From positions 6,293,205 through 6,357,204 of the forward strand of contig NC_045138.2 in the NCBI RefSeq assembly GCF_008831285.2: a stretch of DNA of 64,000 nt. Reading direction: 5' to 3'. Position 1 is the first letter of the stretch; the number at the start of each line of letters is the position of its first letter. Positions 20,870-33,330 of this stretch are shown here, one piece after another. Made by a program: the position numbers and the translations under genes. Source of the DNA: Nymphaea colorata (taxonomy: Eukaryota; Streptophyta; Magnoliopsida; Nymphaeales; Nymphaeaceae). The notes beneath the pieces are model-generated. The model saw only the letters and a list, made by a program, of their open reading frames with translations, did not search any database and was not told the origin of the DNA.

Positions 20870-23500
20870 TAAAGTTGAGGAGTGTGGCTAGAAAGAAACA
20901 ACTGAAGGGTCATCAAATGGAGAAGTGTAAAGTGGGATTTAGGTTACCGAGGCATATCTGATATATAATATTATATTGTTCTATTGCATAGCATAGTATA
21001 TGTCATATAGTTAATTTGTACATAAATACATGTAATGTGTCCCTTAAATAAATACATGTAACTTATACATAAAAAATCATGTTGTAAGTAAGATTTATAC
21101 TCAAATCTAATAGAAAGAAAGTATAACGCTAAAATAACAAAAAAAAAAAAAAACACATCATGCAAAACGCATGAACCATATATCATATAAAATAAAATTC
21201 TTTAAGTTCACAAGCCTGTGATTCATAGAACTTGAGAACACCCTCAGCACACAAAGTAGGCTACTAGGATTTGTCCTCCATCAATCCAATTTAAAGAAAA
21301 AAAATATCTATAAGCAGGAAAGACATTGAAACTTAACCTTTTATGCGACACTGCATGTATAAGTAAAAAAGCTCATGTCTCGATGTAGTGATAACAAAGA
21401 TGGCAATTTTAGATTCTAATATTATTATTAACGTTGGATGTTGCCTTACATTTAGCACTACCAACTGTACAATCCAATGTTTGATAATTCATATCTAAGT
21501 TTTGCAAACTTATGCTTTTGCTATATTTGAGAGAATGTATAGGGTTGGCTTGAAGACCTCATATTCACCATGGTTTCAAAACTTGGATGTCATAAACTTA
21601 TAAAATAGTAAATATAGTGATAGCACTATGGTGAGAAATGATTACAGTTTGGAAGTTATACATGAGTAAAAAGACTCATGCATTGAAGTATTCAATAATA
21701 AAGATGAAAATTTTAGGTTTTAATATTAATCATAGCCTTGAATGCTACCTAAATTATCACTAACAACTGTACCTTCCAAAGTTCAAGTAATTACATTCAA
21801 GGTTTACAAGTTCGTTTTGCTTGAGAACTATAATTAATGGAATGACTCCTAATCTCTACTATCAATTGAAAACTTGGATTAAAAAAGAGAGATGTTGTTT
21901 GCATTCCAAAATTTATTTCGGTTTTGAAGTGTTCAGCAATGTAAAGTTTTATTTTTGAAATAAGAGAGAATAGGGACTCGCCTGTCGGTACGACGATTGG
22001 TCATTCTTGGTGCCTTTACTAGGGGTAACCAACCCAAGGGCTATGCATATTCTTGATGCATTCATTTGTACATAAATATCTTCTCCATTCTAAATGTGTG
22101 TGGTGTTTGAAAATTTTGAAGATTTAATATTTCAAACCTTTGGATGAGAAAATATTGAAGAGTCATTTGAAAATATAAGTCATTTTGATTTGAGAGATTT
22201 TTGTATAAAAAAACATTTGAAAATCTTTGGAAGATAATGCAAGTATTTTAAAGACTGCTTTTCAAAATCGATTTAGTGTTCTCTAAAGAACTGAAGTAGG
22301 TTTATGATTTTGCTCTAATTCGGGTACTACCTAATAGAGCTCCATCTTATCTTCCTTATGTTTTTTTATAAAGGTTCTTGTGATCATTCGTGAATTTCAC
22401 AAGTGAATGTGAATGCATGAATGCTTTGGTTCTATATGTTTTAAAGAAAATTGTTCATTCATACCGTATCATTCATCTAAGAATCTCCCTATCATCACAC
22501 ACATGGATAATTATTTACATATTTGTCCTAAATATTCTCATGAAAAGAAAACAAAATGATTTGAAAGTAAAGTGTGGTTGTAAACCATCAAACATGATTC
22601 TAATATTGGGTCAGTACTTAAGTTTTGGTTTTAATGAAATCGATAAATGAAAATTAAAATCTTATAATCATGTATGAGTGTGTGCATAAAATTGAATATC
22701 CAAAAGAATGAAAAAAGGAATAGAAAAGATTTTGAGTCAAGAGGAATAGAGAAAAGGAGAAAGAAATTTTGAAAAGAATGAAAGAAAAATTTTAAAGAAA
22801 GAGCAAGGGATGTATGTGTCTATGTATAAAAAATTGTATGTATATTCATATATATATATATATGAAAATTTTATAGAAGGAAGATTTTTAATCTAAGAGA
22901 AAAGACTTTAGATAGAGAGACATAGAGAAATATGTGTGTGTATATATATATATACATGCCGAAGAGAGAAGAATTTGGATGCATTTATGGGAGTTTCGGA
23001 GTCAAAACTCAAATTTGATTTTTTATTAATTTAACAACATTTTCATGCAAACTCTATGTATTTTTTAATTATTTTATTTTTTATTTTAAATAGGTCTTGA
23101 CTAAATGGGATTAGCCCTTAAACCTACAAATACCCCTTTGGGGGTGTTGGCAGGGCTAGTGCTCACCCAACAGACCAAAACCACCACAAGGGGGTTGTTT
23201 CTACGTGCATGCATGCGAGAAAGATGGGGTGGGCTGAGGGGGGGGGGGCGCGCGGGGTTGGAATGCCATCCTTATTGGCTCATTTTGGAACAATAAGAGG
23301 TTGCTTTTGCCCTTAGCTTCCAAGGTGGTCCCTCACATAAAAAAAAAAAAAATTTTAAAACACATATTTGAAAGCGCAAAATAGTCTTTTGTTACAAACA
23401 GGTCTGACTTCATTTTGGTTGGTTCTGGGCTAGTTTTGGAACCAGATTGGGTTTCCTTGGTGGCCAATGAATTTTAGTCGACGTCCGCAGCTTGGACCAA
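20870..23500. repeat. Block Y, copy Y1
   Basis: It is collinear with 42070-46020 (Y2): the shared path includes 'gtgtaaagtgggat', 'cgaggcatatct', 'ttcacaagc..gtgattcatag', two diverged ~295-bp monomers (starting near 21370 and 21672), 'gactcgcctgtcggtacga', 'ggggtaaccaacccaa', AG/TA microsatellites (22790-22960) and 'gtgttggcagggctagtg'. A G run and 'gcgcgcgggg' occur near 23238-23260. The motif 'cctgtcggtacgacgattgg...ggggtaaccaaccc' resembles leader or LTR DNA of Ty3-type elements; this is a weak inference. I see no coding domain. Confidence 0.75.
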
Positions 23501-23529
23501 GGATTAGATGAGTGGTTTTGGCTCAAAAC

Positions 23530-24455
23530 ATGTTTTTATAATTTTTTTTTTGGTGCAAAATTGAGACGTAAAAACAAAGGTAAGGTCATGCGTGCACTTT
23601 GCCCTTGATTTTGGATTTTGAGTTAGAATTCTTTATTTTGACTTTGGATTTTGAGTTAGAATTCTTTATTTGGATCCAAAGTTTGGTTTTTTATGGGTCC
23701 GTTTTCCTAGTTTGGACTTAATTTCGTTTGTGGGGTCAACTATGGACTTTGGCTTTGTATTTTGGATCAAGGTGTGTTATTTAAATCTAGGACTTGGATT
23801 TGGATCCTAATCTTGATTTAAAGTTGAATTTTGGATTTAAATCATACATTTGGATTCAGATATGGGTCTAGAGGTTCATTTTGGATTGAATCATCAAGAA
23901 TTGGACTTGGATATGGCAATAGAAGTTTGTCTTGGATCTTGGAAAGAAATTTAAATTTGGATACAAATTTAGAAGTTTGTTTTGGGTTTAGCTTGGACTC
24001 GGGGTTCAAAATTAGACCCAAATCATTGTAAAGATGGTTGAAATAACCAAGAATCTTGTTTGAATGAAATACAGTCTTCTGAAATAAAATTGGGGTGATA
24101 ATAGATGCAGTACTAAAACAACTGTAATTAAATCAACTTTGGAATCTCTAGGTATAGATAAAAAAAAACCATATCTTGATGTATTCTGGAAAGTGGATGT
24201 CTATTTCTTGTGTTATTATTGGCATTGTATGTTGCTTAACATTTAATACTACCAATTGTACATTCAGGAGTTTAGAGTGTTTGAATCTAAGTTTCATACC
24301 TATGCTTGCAGTTTATTTGAGACAATAAACTAGGAAAAGGACCTCTCATATACATCATTATTCCAAAGCTTTCATGCCATAGATGTATATATAAAATGGG
24401 AGATATAGTGCCAACACTAGGGCAACAAATGATTTAGATTTAAGAGTTATAGGTG
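23530..24455 (+). repeat. Block alpha, copy alpha2
   Basis: It opens with 'ggtgcaaaattgagacgtaaaa' (core 'attgagacg') and carries the 'gacttggatttggatcc' words of the alpha family. It is preceded, as in alpha3, by the Y block and 'gattagatgagtggttt'. From about 24170 it becomes the ~295-bp monomers. The frame 23831-24031 is low-complexity. Confidence 0.8.
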
Positions 24456-24950
24456 AAAAAGCTCATGTGTTAATGTATTCAATAATAAGGACGCTAATTT
24501 TATGTATTAACAATGCAATCGTTGAATCCCACCTAAATGTGGCATTAACCGTTGTATGTTCCAAAGTCATGAGAGCCTTTACATCAAGTTTTTTCCTAAT
24601 TTAAACTTGTGATTTACTTGAGAGAGTATAGTTGGTGGAAAGACCCCTTATATCCACAATTGTCTAAAACTTACATATAAAGTAGGAGATATGGTGAAAA
24701 AGATTCCCGCAATTGATTCAAATTTAGGAGTCATATGTAGAAGCAAAAATTCTCGTCTCCTAATGTATTCCACAACAAGGATGGGAATTTTAGATTTAAT
24801 ATTAATGTTGTCACTGGATGCTGCCTAAATTTAATGCTAGCATTGATACATTTCAAAGTCTGTACTAGTATTTAAATTTCTAATTTAAGTTTATGTTTTA
24901 TTTGGGAGAGTATAGTTGATGGAAATAAAGACCCCTCATGGCTTCATGGC
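24170..24950 (+). repeat. Three tandem ~295-bp monomers across the alpha2/T2 boundary
   Basis: Monomer starts lie near 24170, 24467 and 24757, judged by the equivalent words 'cttgatgtattctgga', 'gttaatgtattcaataataag' and 'cctaatgtattccacaaca'. Each is followed in the same order by a 'gaattttag'-like word, a 'ttgcctaa' word, a 'ttgtacattc' word and 'ttatttgagag'. The third runs out near 24950 at the 'catggcttcatgg' stretch. Confidence 0.75.
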
Positions 24951-25162
24951 CTCATCCACTTTGCCTTGTATGCCTTCATGGCTTCAAAGCATGGTCAGGT
25001 CTTCCTATTTCATAACAAGGCAGAATTGAAATCTAGGAGGATCATAAGAAATCTTGGTTTACCTTGCTTATGTCTATGCTTGTTTCCCTTTCTAGTTCAT
25101 CAATCTCCCTGACACACTCGCATGAACTTCACTTGCTGCTTGTACCAATACAACTCTTCTTT

Positions 25163-25395
25163 ACTATTAGGGTTGCACATGAGCCGAGTCAAGGTTGATC
25201 TCAGTCAGCTCGACACTACTCAACACATACTTAATTTGCTTGGCTCGACCTTGAGCAGTGAGTCAAGTTGTATAAGGTCAGGTTGAGCTGGACTTGATAG
25301 GCTGGGTCCCAGCTAGAGCTCGACTTGTTTAACCTCATTTACCAACTCGACAACTGTCATTTCACTTGATCTATTTCCTTTATTTTAAGTTTAGA

Positions 25396-25431
<36 letters not shown>

Positions 25432-25530
25432 ATACTCAAGTTCTTGTAGTTTGAAATTGACTAATTTAGAAGCTTGAGTTTACTGAGTGAGTTCAAGTCA
25501 AGCTCGAGTTGGCTCGACTCATTATATATC
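25163..25530 (+). repeat. GAGCTCGA-rich dispersed repeat, T2 copy
   Basis: It is the ortholog of 860-1215 with the same edges ('agggttgcacatgagccgag' to 'ttggctcgactcatt'). A (TA)(TG)n run at 25395-25432 replaces the TA run of T1. Confidence 0.45.
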
Positions 25531-27480
25531 ACGACTCAATGCCAATGATACCTGTGGGAGCATGGTGAAATCAACTAAATATCTGAATGACATTCAGCTC
25601 CTCAACAATGGAAGGAGAGTTACTCTGGTTGAGAATGTCTACTGGAGAATGTCACCCATCAATTCAATTAAGAGATTTCTTTACATGCTAGTTCCTATCC
25701 CAATTGATTACCAAAGATAGAGAAAAATACTCATTTTCCTAAATTTACATAAACTTACTTCTATTGAGTATTGTTTTGCATCTCATAAATCCTTTCTTAA
25801 GAGATGGAACCGATGCCCTTTCCAAAAACTGTTTATCCTCGTTGGCACAAAGGCAGTAACTAATGAAATCCTAGATTTTAGTGCACCGATTATGTGACAA
25901 ATTAATTTATGTGGAGTAACCATTATGCACATAAAATAAATTGTGTGGTTTCTACGTGGGCAAGCCACACCAAGCTCTGCCATTATGCTAATTGATAATA
26001 AGTTGATGCACAGCATAATATATGACACTTAACTTATGGATTTATAGAAGAACGTAAGACTTAGTTGTTAAAGCATATATACTCAACATGAAGGTTGTTC
26101 GGATTATCTCACATTTGCTTCTGTAGCCAGATTCATTAAAAATTGGGAAATATTTTCTCTCTATTGAAGGAAGGAACTAAGAGTTGGTGACTTCAAATGG
26201 ATATTGTCAATGTCTTTCTTCATAGGGTATCTTCAATGGGGTAGAGATTGATATGCAAATTGAATAAGCTGTTGCACTGACTTAAATAAGGTCGTTGGAA
26301 TTGTTGGGTGAGCAAGAAGAATATTATATCATACCGCACCAAACAAGAGAAACAATACCCCCACCCTTCCCCCATCCCCCAGAGTACCAGGTCTGCTTTC
26401 GGTGGTGAATTAATATACAATTTAGTGATACATAAAAGGTAATATTAAGAACAGTATAATTACCTAGTTAAAAAGTGTTCACTTCAAGTATTTATTCAAC
26501 AATTTTCATGAAAAGAATGACCCTTATTAATATTTCCCTTCTTAAGTTATAAGCCAAAAGTAATCCACAAAAACATGAATTTTCTTGTAACTAATTTATA
26601 TCTGATTAAAGTAATAACCATATTTATTCAAGTGTATCCGGTATAGATTCTCTGTCACTAGATAAGATGATATTCTTGTATATGCGGTATAGATTCTCCG
26701 ATCAAAATACGATTCGTTAGCATTCGGGTTATACAGCACCTCATGAATTTTAAAATCACATATTCTCGAGTTGTTCTAGTCCAACTTTGTTATAAACATG
26801 TAATCCATATTGTTAATTCGATGAGAATCAACATACAAATTCTGAAATATATCTATATAAAGCTAAACAATATTAAATAAGACATTTTCTCAATGCAAAA
26901 AGCATATTAAGTGTTTCAAATGTAGATTTTAAATCGAATCTACAATAGATTCTTTCATGAACTATGGATTTTACCGGGATCTTTTGTCATATCAGCAAAA
27001 ATATGTCAGATTAAATCAACGCCTAATCGATATATCTTAAATTTGAAGTAATCAAACTCCTCTTAGCCTAGTGTTTACTTCTTGAGGCATGTTTTATGCC
27101 TTGAACAACTTTTGTAATGATGACTTTCAACCTAGGTAACTTCTCCCAGATTTTCAGGTAGACATCTAAACGTGTGACTAAAATCCATAAAAATTGTTCA
27201 CTTCCATTTTAAAAAGAGGAGTGACCATGTAGGAAAAGAATAACCTTCATAGAATCAAACAACAAGAAAATAAATGTCATTTTTTTTGTGAATAATTAGG
27301 AAAACTTATTTTACATCAAAAAATACAAATAAAAATGTTCTATGTTTTATCAAACGAAGCTTATAGTTTGTCATATTTAAATTTGATAAAAACAACTTCA
27401 AGTTCAAAGTTCAAAAAGTAGTTGCACTTTAGATTTAGTATCTAATTTATCTCCTACATATGACATTAGCAAGGACACAA

Positions 27481-29160
27481 TTCCGAGTATTTTGCTTATA
27501 ATTTTAAAAACAGGTTCATTTTTTCAGTTTTTTTAGTGAACACCATCCTTCTTGCATAAATTTGCTCAATGAAAACATGAATTGGACTTTTAGTGGCTTA
27601 AAAATCAAAGAAGAACATTCACTAAAATGATAAGAATATTATTTATAAACAAACAGAATTTCACGTCGAACCTTTGCTTGGCAGACACTAGTGAGGCCGT
27701 TACTAACAAAGTCACAAGAAATATGATTTCTTAATTGGAACTATAAGTAAAAAATTAACCTGAAAATGAGTTTTTCTAAAATGGTGGCTTATGTTGCATG
27801 CCAACCGAATGCAACCCATGATTCTCGGATCTGGATCAATAAAGTAAAATCTAAATGGCTGTCTGAGTTCAAGGGAACCTTTCACATGCGACGAGGAGAC
27901 AAATTGTAAATGTACAGCAAGTAGGACCTGCAATAATGAACGTTTTCTGTTGCGGTAAGTTCATTCAATTTCAATTATTTTTTAGACCTCTGAATCCTTC
28001 GGCTCCGTATTTGGAGCCAAATATTTGTAAATAAATAGTCTTTCAAGAGAAAAATATATGTTACTTATTTTTAAAATATTTAGCTTTTCATTTTAAGTTA
28101 TAGGAAAAATGTTACCTATATTCTGTAATTGTCATACATTTTTGTTTACCATCCTACAATACTAAGGATATCTACCATCATAGTGTTGTTAAAGCCATCA
28201 CGACTCGTCGTTGCATCATAAACTGTAACTAGTACTATTTTAGTGACTGTTTTTAATGATAATTTAATTTTTATCATATAGCAAAATCGAGCATGTAGCA
28301 TTGAATTTGTTTAAATATATATATATATAGTTTTATGTTGTTGTATGTTAGATGTTGCTAAATGACTAATAATTAAAATTTTGTCATTAGAAACAACACA
28401 AAAATATCAATGACATTTTATGATGCTTTATGATATTTTTAATCACAATAATGATATAATTTTTAATTTTAAGTCATCCAGCGTACAACAAACAAATGAA
28501 TCCACCTACGTTGACTTTTCTCCTTGATTTCCAAATAAAGTTATCTTAGTTATTTTTTTTATTATTTTCAAACTACGCTAACATTTTAAATTCAAAATAA
28601 AACCAATATCATTGATAATTTTTCAGCCCTATTCTAATCACCAGTCACGTCGGTCCTTCACTTGGCCGAAACAGTTGGGCAACTCAAATGTGTGCCTTGC
28701 CAGGCTTTTAAAACCATTTAAAAATAGCTTGCACGCATCCCCTCACCGAACCACTCAACTGGCTCGAGAAACATTTGATTTATAATTTATTTAGCAATAA
28801 TGTGGCTGCTGTTGCCTTTCGATAGGTTGTCTTTTTGTGTTGTTAAAACTTAAAACGTAACAAGCCCGACACTCAAGTTAAAGTTAAAAGGTATATCATA
28901 AGTCTATTTAAATCCCAAAGCAAGCATGATTTTAAAGGTTTACGCTTAAAACAAATTAGAAAAAAAAATCTTACTTTAAATATACATTTTTTCTAGAAGA
29001 TCCTGAATTTGAGTATTGTAGATTTAAAAACATTTTTTTTGTACATAAGAGAAAAGTCCACCTTGGAAACGCAAGTTTTTAAAAAACACCTTTGTTAGAA
29101 AACTAGTATCTAAAATCTTGAAGTTTAAGATTTCACAAGGCTGTTTGATAATACCAATTT
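27481..29160. other. T2-specific AT-rich segment
   Basis: T2 and T3 agree up to 'cacaattccgagtatt' (27480; 51457) and again from 'gggtcac(a/g)agctatttgag' (29173; 51475). T2 has about 1.7 kb between them and T3 only about 18 bp. The segment has a TA run (28314-28328) and scattered short frames (27712-27933 minus), with no element ends or domains recognised. Confidence 0.7.
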
Positions 29161-30239
29161 TTTAATCAGATCTGGGTCACAAGCTATTTGAGACCGCAAT
29201 ACATATACCATCATAATCAGATCTAGATCTGGTATGAAAACTATGTGGGGATTTAGATCTAATACCTCTTTAGCACAAACCCGAGACCCATTTGGCTGGT
29301 CAATGGTCACCTCCATAAAATATCAAAAGTAAGGGATATAAACGGGTCAGACATATCAGATTATCAAACAAATAACAAATCCATTTAGCTGGAAGTGGTA
29401 AAAAAAATTTAGATTCATTCAAGTTTAAATTCACATACGGTATGCAGTTTCACCACTAAACATAAATTCGAATAAAATACCCACCAGTATCTGATAAAGA
29501 TCCTATCTACATAATGGAGCTGGATCTTACATTAGTCCGATCTGAATTCGGTTTTCCAGAAAATCAGCTCCAGATTCAAATTGGAATTATTCAAATATGA
29601 TTAGTTAAATTGGTTAAAAATTAAACCCGACACGAAACCAAAACTATAATGCAACCTAAAAGTCAAGACACAAGACAACTGGTGTAGAATTTTTCTGTTT
29701 TAAATTATTTCTCTTTGTTTAATTAGAAGTAACATACTCTTTTTAAGTATGTCTTGACATTTTTTATTCACAATTTTTTCGTAAACTTATGTGCAAATTT
29801 TCAAATATTAGTCAGTCTTTTGTGACAGATCAAAGTTGAGCAGTTAGCTTTAAAGGCCTCACACATAAATGAATGAATTAGATCAATAATAAACAAACAA
29901 ATGGATCACTTGATTTACTAGGCAAAGGTCTAAGCATAATGTTCTTAGACTTCTGAGCAAATAGTGCATGCTTTACAAATAGGTTAAAAAGTTTTCAAAA
30001 GGGTTTTGGACGGGCAAATGATCATGCAAATGTTGAGCTTGGGCATTTCGTTTTAACTTGCTCTGGTCTTTCCTGTTACATTAACAAGTAGGCACTGCCG
30101 TAAAGCTATGTCATCCTTATGACCACACAAGAGCTCAAATTCTTCGACCATCTTGAGTTCCATCCAACCACGGCTACCCAATGGTTCGGATAAATGTGAT
30201 TAAATGCACCATCTGATGCAAGCCGGAGGATTGCTCCAT

Positions 30240-31130
30240 CTAAACCCGGATGGAAGAAAGAGAACAGAAAGCATAGGACGTTCCCTTCTCTCTCAACTGT
30301 GGCCAGCAAAGGGTGCTCTTATCACACAAATGTACAAGCACACAAAGAGGAGGAGGGGCAAAGCACCAGGGGAGAGAATAGCAGAAATGCTGAGGAGTCA
30401 TTCTCTCTCCTTGCTGCTGCAGTTGATGATCTGGTGCTACTTTTCTCCAGTTATCCACTCCACCTCCTCCTTCTCTCTCTCTCTCACTGTGTGCCTCTCT
30501 CATTAGGAAAAAACTGGAGTTATTGGGAAGTTCCATTCAGAGAACGTGTATTTTTTTCTTTGATGAAGTTGCAATAAGCCTTAATTTCGATATGTTTTTT
30601 CAGATGGTTGGTCCTTCAAGAAAATATACTATTAATTAGAACAAAGTGTTGTGAACTTGGTGTTGAGTTTTCTTTTATGGAAATTATTATGACGTCCTAT
30701 CCTTGGGGATTGGGTCATGGGGCATCAGTTCTTTTGCTCTAAAAAAAAAAACACTGATGTACAAGTTAAAGCACAATAGAGCTTTGCAGTAAAATCATGT
30801 CCGGTACCCTGAGAAGATGATGCTTTCAAGTATCTTGTTGGGTGACATGATAAAAGCCTCCTCCAACTCTTTGAACAAATCACAGTGACGTTTTATTATG
30901 CCAGAGGCAGTTGCTCTCTTTCCATTGGTTGAACGCTTAACATGTGCACCACATCATTTTCAGTTTCGTTAAACATAACCTTAATGAGTGATGCAAACTC
31001 CTCCGTTGACCATCACGGCACCTTCTTAATTAATAGGTTCACCACTCTGTGTAACATGCAAAACCGAAGACCTTATGCATAACACAAATCATGGAGCAAA
31101 CTTTAATGGGATGCTGATAACCTTACAGGT
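30240..31130 (+). repeat. Block P, copy P2 (right arm and tail)
   Basis: It starts at 'gaagaaagagaacagaaagc' and follows P3 (53630-53919, 54514-55070) closely. The left arm is absent. It contains the uninterrupted site CAGAGAAC (30538-30545) that is duplicated around the hAT MITE in P3. The frames 30204-30506 and 30299-30577 are Ser/Leu low-complexity. Confidence 0.85.
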
Positions 31131-31570
31131 TTCATTTCTACTAGAGCATGGTATAATGTGCGTGAATGTTGTCTGACTGGCACACATTCACAAGCCTGTG
31201 ATTCATAGAACTTGAGGTCACCCTCATCAAGCTCCGTAGGATACTATGATTTGTCCTCCAACAATCAAATTTAAAGAAAAAAATATTGGTAAGCAGGAAA
31301 GGCACTAAAAATTAACGTTTTAGGCAACATTACATGTATAAGTAAAAAAGCACTTTTCCTCGGACGTAGTGATAACAAAGATGGCACCTTTAGATTCTAA
31401 TATTGTTATTGACATTGGATGTTGCCGAACATTTAGCAATACCAACTGTACATTCCAAAGTTCGATTATTCATATCTAAGTTTTACAAACTTTTTGCTCT
31501 ATTTGAGAGAATAGGGTTGGTAGGAAGACCTGATATCTACCGTCGTTTTAGAACTTGGATGTCATAAACT
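31131..31570 (+). repeat. Y-like segment with one ~295-bp monomer
   Basis: It begins at 'cacacattcacaagcctgtgattc' (20-bp core 'attcacaagcctgtgattca') and matches 21200-21600, 42470-42870 and 55070-55480. The monomer starts near 31340. Confidence 0.75.
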
Positions 31571-32050
31571 TATGAAATGGAAAATATAGTAATTGCCTTA
31601 GACATAGTAATTCTTTATAATGACAAAGTAATTTTCATAAAAAAAACACAAAACCAATTCGAAAACGCTCTGGTCTGGTTTGAAAGAGACGTTTGAGGAA
31701 AAAAACATCTGCGAAATAGTTACAATACAGTTGTGGCAGTTTTGTTTTCTTTTTGGATACGTAACATTTTGGAGAGAATAATATTAGTTGCACTTCCAAT
31801 CGTATCATAAACACTATTTGGCTACATCTCAAAGTTCAGATCCGAAAGCAGTTAACAGAACGTCCGTTTTCCTCAATAAATTCCTGGCAAGCTCAAGCAA
31901 CAAATTCCTTTGGACAAATTCATTAAAAGGATTCTTGTGCCTAAAACTTGTATTCGTGGTCGAACCCCACTTTCCCCTTTTGCTTTATGATCCATACAAG
32001 GTTCGCTGTATGATGAAAGATGAACCTCTTAGGTTCAGTGCACTTTAGTA
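31570..32050 (+). repeat. Block Z, copy Z1, with a shared short frame
   Basis: It is collinear with 55480-55935. The frame 31788-32048 starts with FQSYHKHYLATSQSSDPKAV and is kept at 55678-55902 (VQSYHKHYLATSQSLDPKAV) up to a frame change after about 60 codons. No domain is recognised. It may be a remnant of a gene or of a retroelement; similarity follows the DNA level of the flanks. Confidence 0.55.
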
Positions 32051-33330
32051 TACACATGCCATTCCTATAGTTGGTTCGATAAGAATCAAACTATAAATTC
32101 CAAAATTTGATATTTACATAGAGATGAATCAACATTTGAAAAAAAAAAAATCAAGGAAACGCCACAGTTTAGTGGCTAAAATGAGCAATTTTCACGTTAA
32201 GTTTCTTATCTAAACAGCCATGTGAATTACATTTTTTTTATCCAACTTGATTAAACACATACCTGCCACTTGTACGGTTGATTCGATAAGAACACTCAAC
32301 CTGTAAATTCCGAATTATAATATCTATATAGCGCTGAACTAACTTTTAGAAAATCAAACTTCAAGAAAATGCCACAGTTTTAGCTGATAAATAAACGATT
32401 TTTCACGTTAACATTCTAGTTTTATTTGCAAGGTCACATCTGGCTAAAGCAGCCCCAAAACATTGCAGTTCAAAATTCAATTTTAATCTAATTTTGAATA
32501 TATAAGCTTTTACTGGTGGTGTATTGTAGGCTAAGTGAAGATGATACATGGATATATATTTGGTGTAGGTTTTTTTATTACAATTAATTATATTTATATA
32601 TAGTATGATATTTTTTATATCATATACATAATAATCCAGCCGGGCCAAGCATGGGCTCGAGCCTGCAACAAGCAGGGGCAGCGGCCCCACCCTAGCTTGA
32701 TTTCTTATCGAGCCAGGTAGACCCAATGCCCTGCCCTTTTATATCTTCTTTTGTTGCACATAAGGCCTCCTCCCTTGCATGTTACATAGCTTAGGTGAAC
32801 ATGTAAAGAAAACAGAGTGATGGCGAACATAGGAGTTTGCATTAGCACTTAAGGTTATGTTGAAGGAGGTCCATATGTTTTTATAGGTGGAGTCAATATA
32901 TAATTTTCAAAATTGTTGATAGGATCAAAGCAAAATTTTTAGAAATTTTGTATAGCAAAATTTCATTTTTAAAAGCGCAAGGAGGGCCATGGCACCTGCC
33001 AAAATGCCCTAATTAACCCCAGTGAGGTTCAAGATGGGCTGGCTTAACTTGAGCTCGACTCATTTATGTACTCAACTTCATTTCTCAACTCAAACTAGAC
33101 TTGTTTGATAAACGAGTTGAGCTGATATCAAGTTTATCGAGCAAGTTCAAGTTGAGCTCGAGTTAGCACGACTTGTTGAACAGCCCTACGAACTTTTGAT
33201 ATGTTCAAACATTAGAGGGTGTTTTGTTTAAGTAACACACTGTTTGAAGGACATTTTGTTCATGGAAACATGTCGTTTCTACCCTGATCTTCCCGCTACC
33301 TATGGACGAAGTGCATGAAATAGCAAAATT
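32051..33330. other. Unassigned AT-rich DNA with a GC-rich patch and a GAGCTCGA repeat
   Basis: It has no copy elsewhere in the window apart from two features. One is a GC-rich patch at 32638-32740 ('gggccaagcatgggctcgag', 'gcagcggccccaccc'). The other is a GAGCTCGA-type repeat at about 33025-33195. The minus frame 32403-32726 crosses the GC patch and has no domain. Confidence 0.5.
33025..33195. repeat. GAGCTCGA-rich repeat, independent copy
   Basis: The words 'ttgagctcgactcattta', 'aaacgagttgagctg' and 'gttgagctcgagttagc' occur here, and the far end reads AGGGCTGTTCA in reverse complement, similar to the ends of hAT-type MITEs. Its flanks differ from those of the T-block copies. Confidence 0.4.

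Larger units (their letters stand above)
24456..30240 (+). repeat. Segmental duplication block T, copy T2
   Basis: It is the longest T copy and is collinear with T3 (48476-52556) throughout, for example 26030-27470 with 50140-51440. It contains the GAGCTCGA repeat (25163-25530) and ends with 'ctccatctaaacccggatgg', after which it is joined to the right arm of P2; the stretch equivalent to 52556-53628 is deleted. A 1.7-kb segment (27481-29160) is absent from T3. Frames such as 25487-25720 recur in T1 and T3 but have no domain I know. Confidence 0.85.

Noticed and set aside
30106-30309. Minus-strand frame with HIYPNHWVAVVGWN, faintly like a protease active-site segment
   Set aside because: No flanking catalytic residues, and the frame crosses a T2/P2 deletion joint, so most of it is an accident of the joint.
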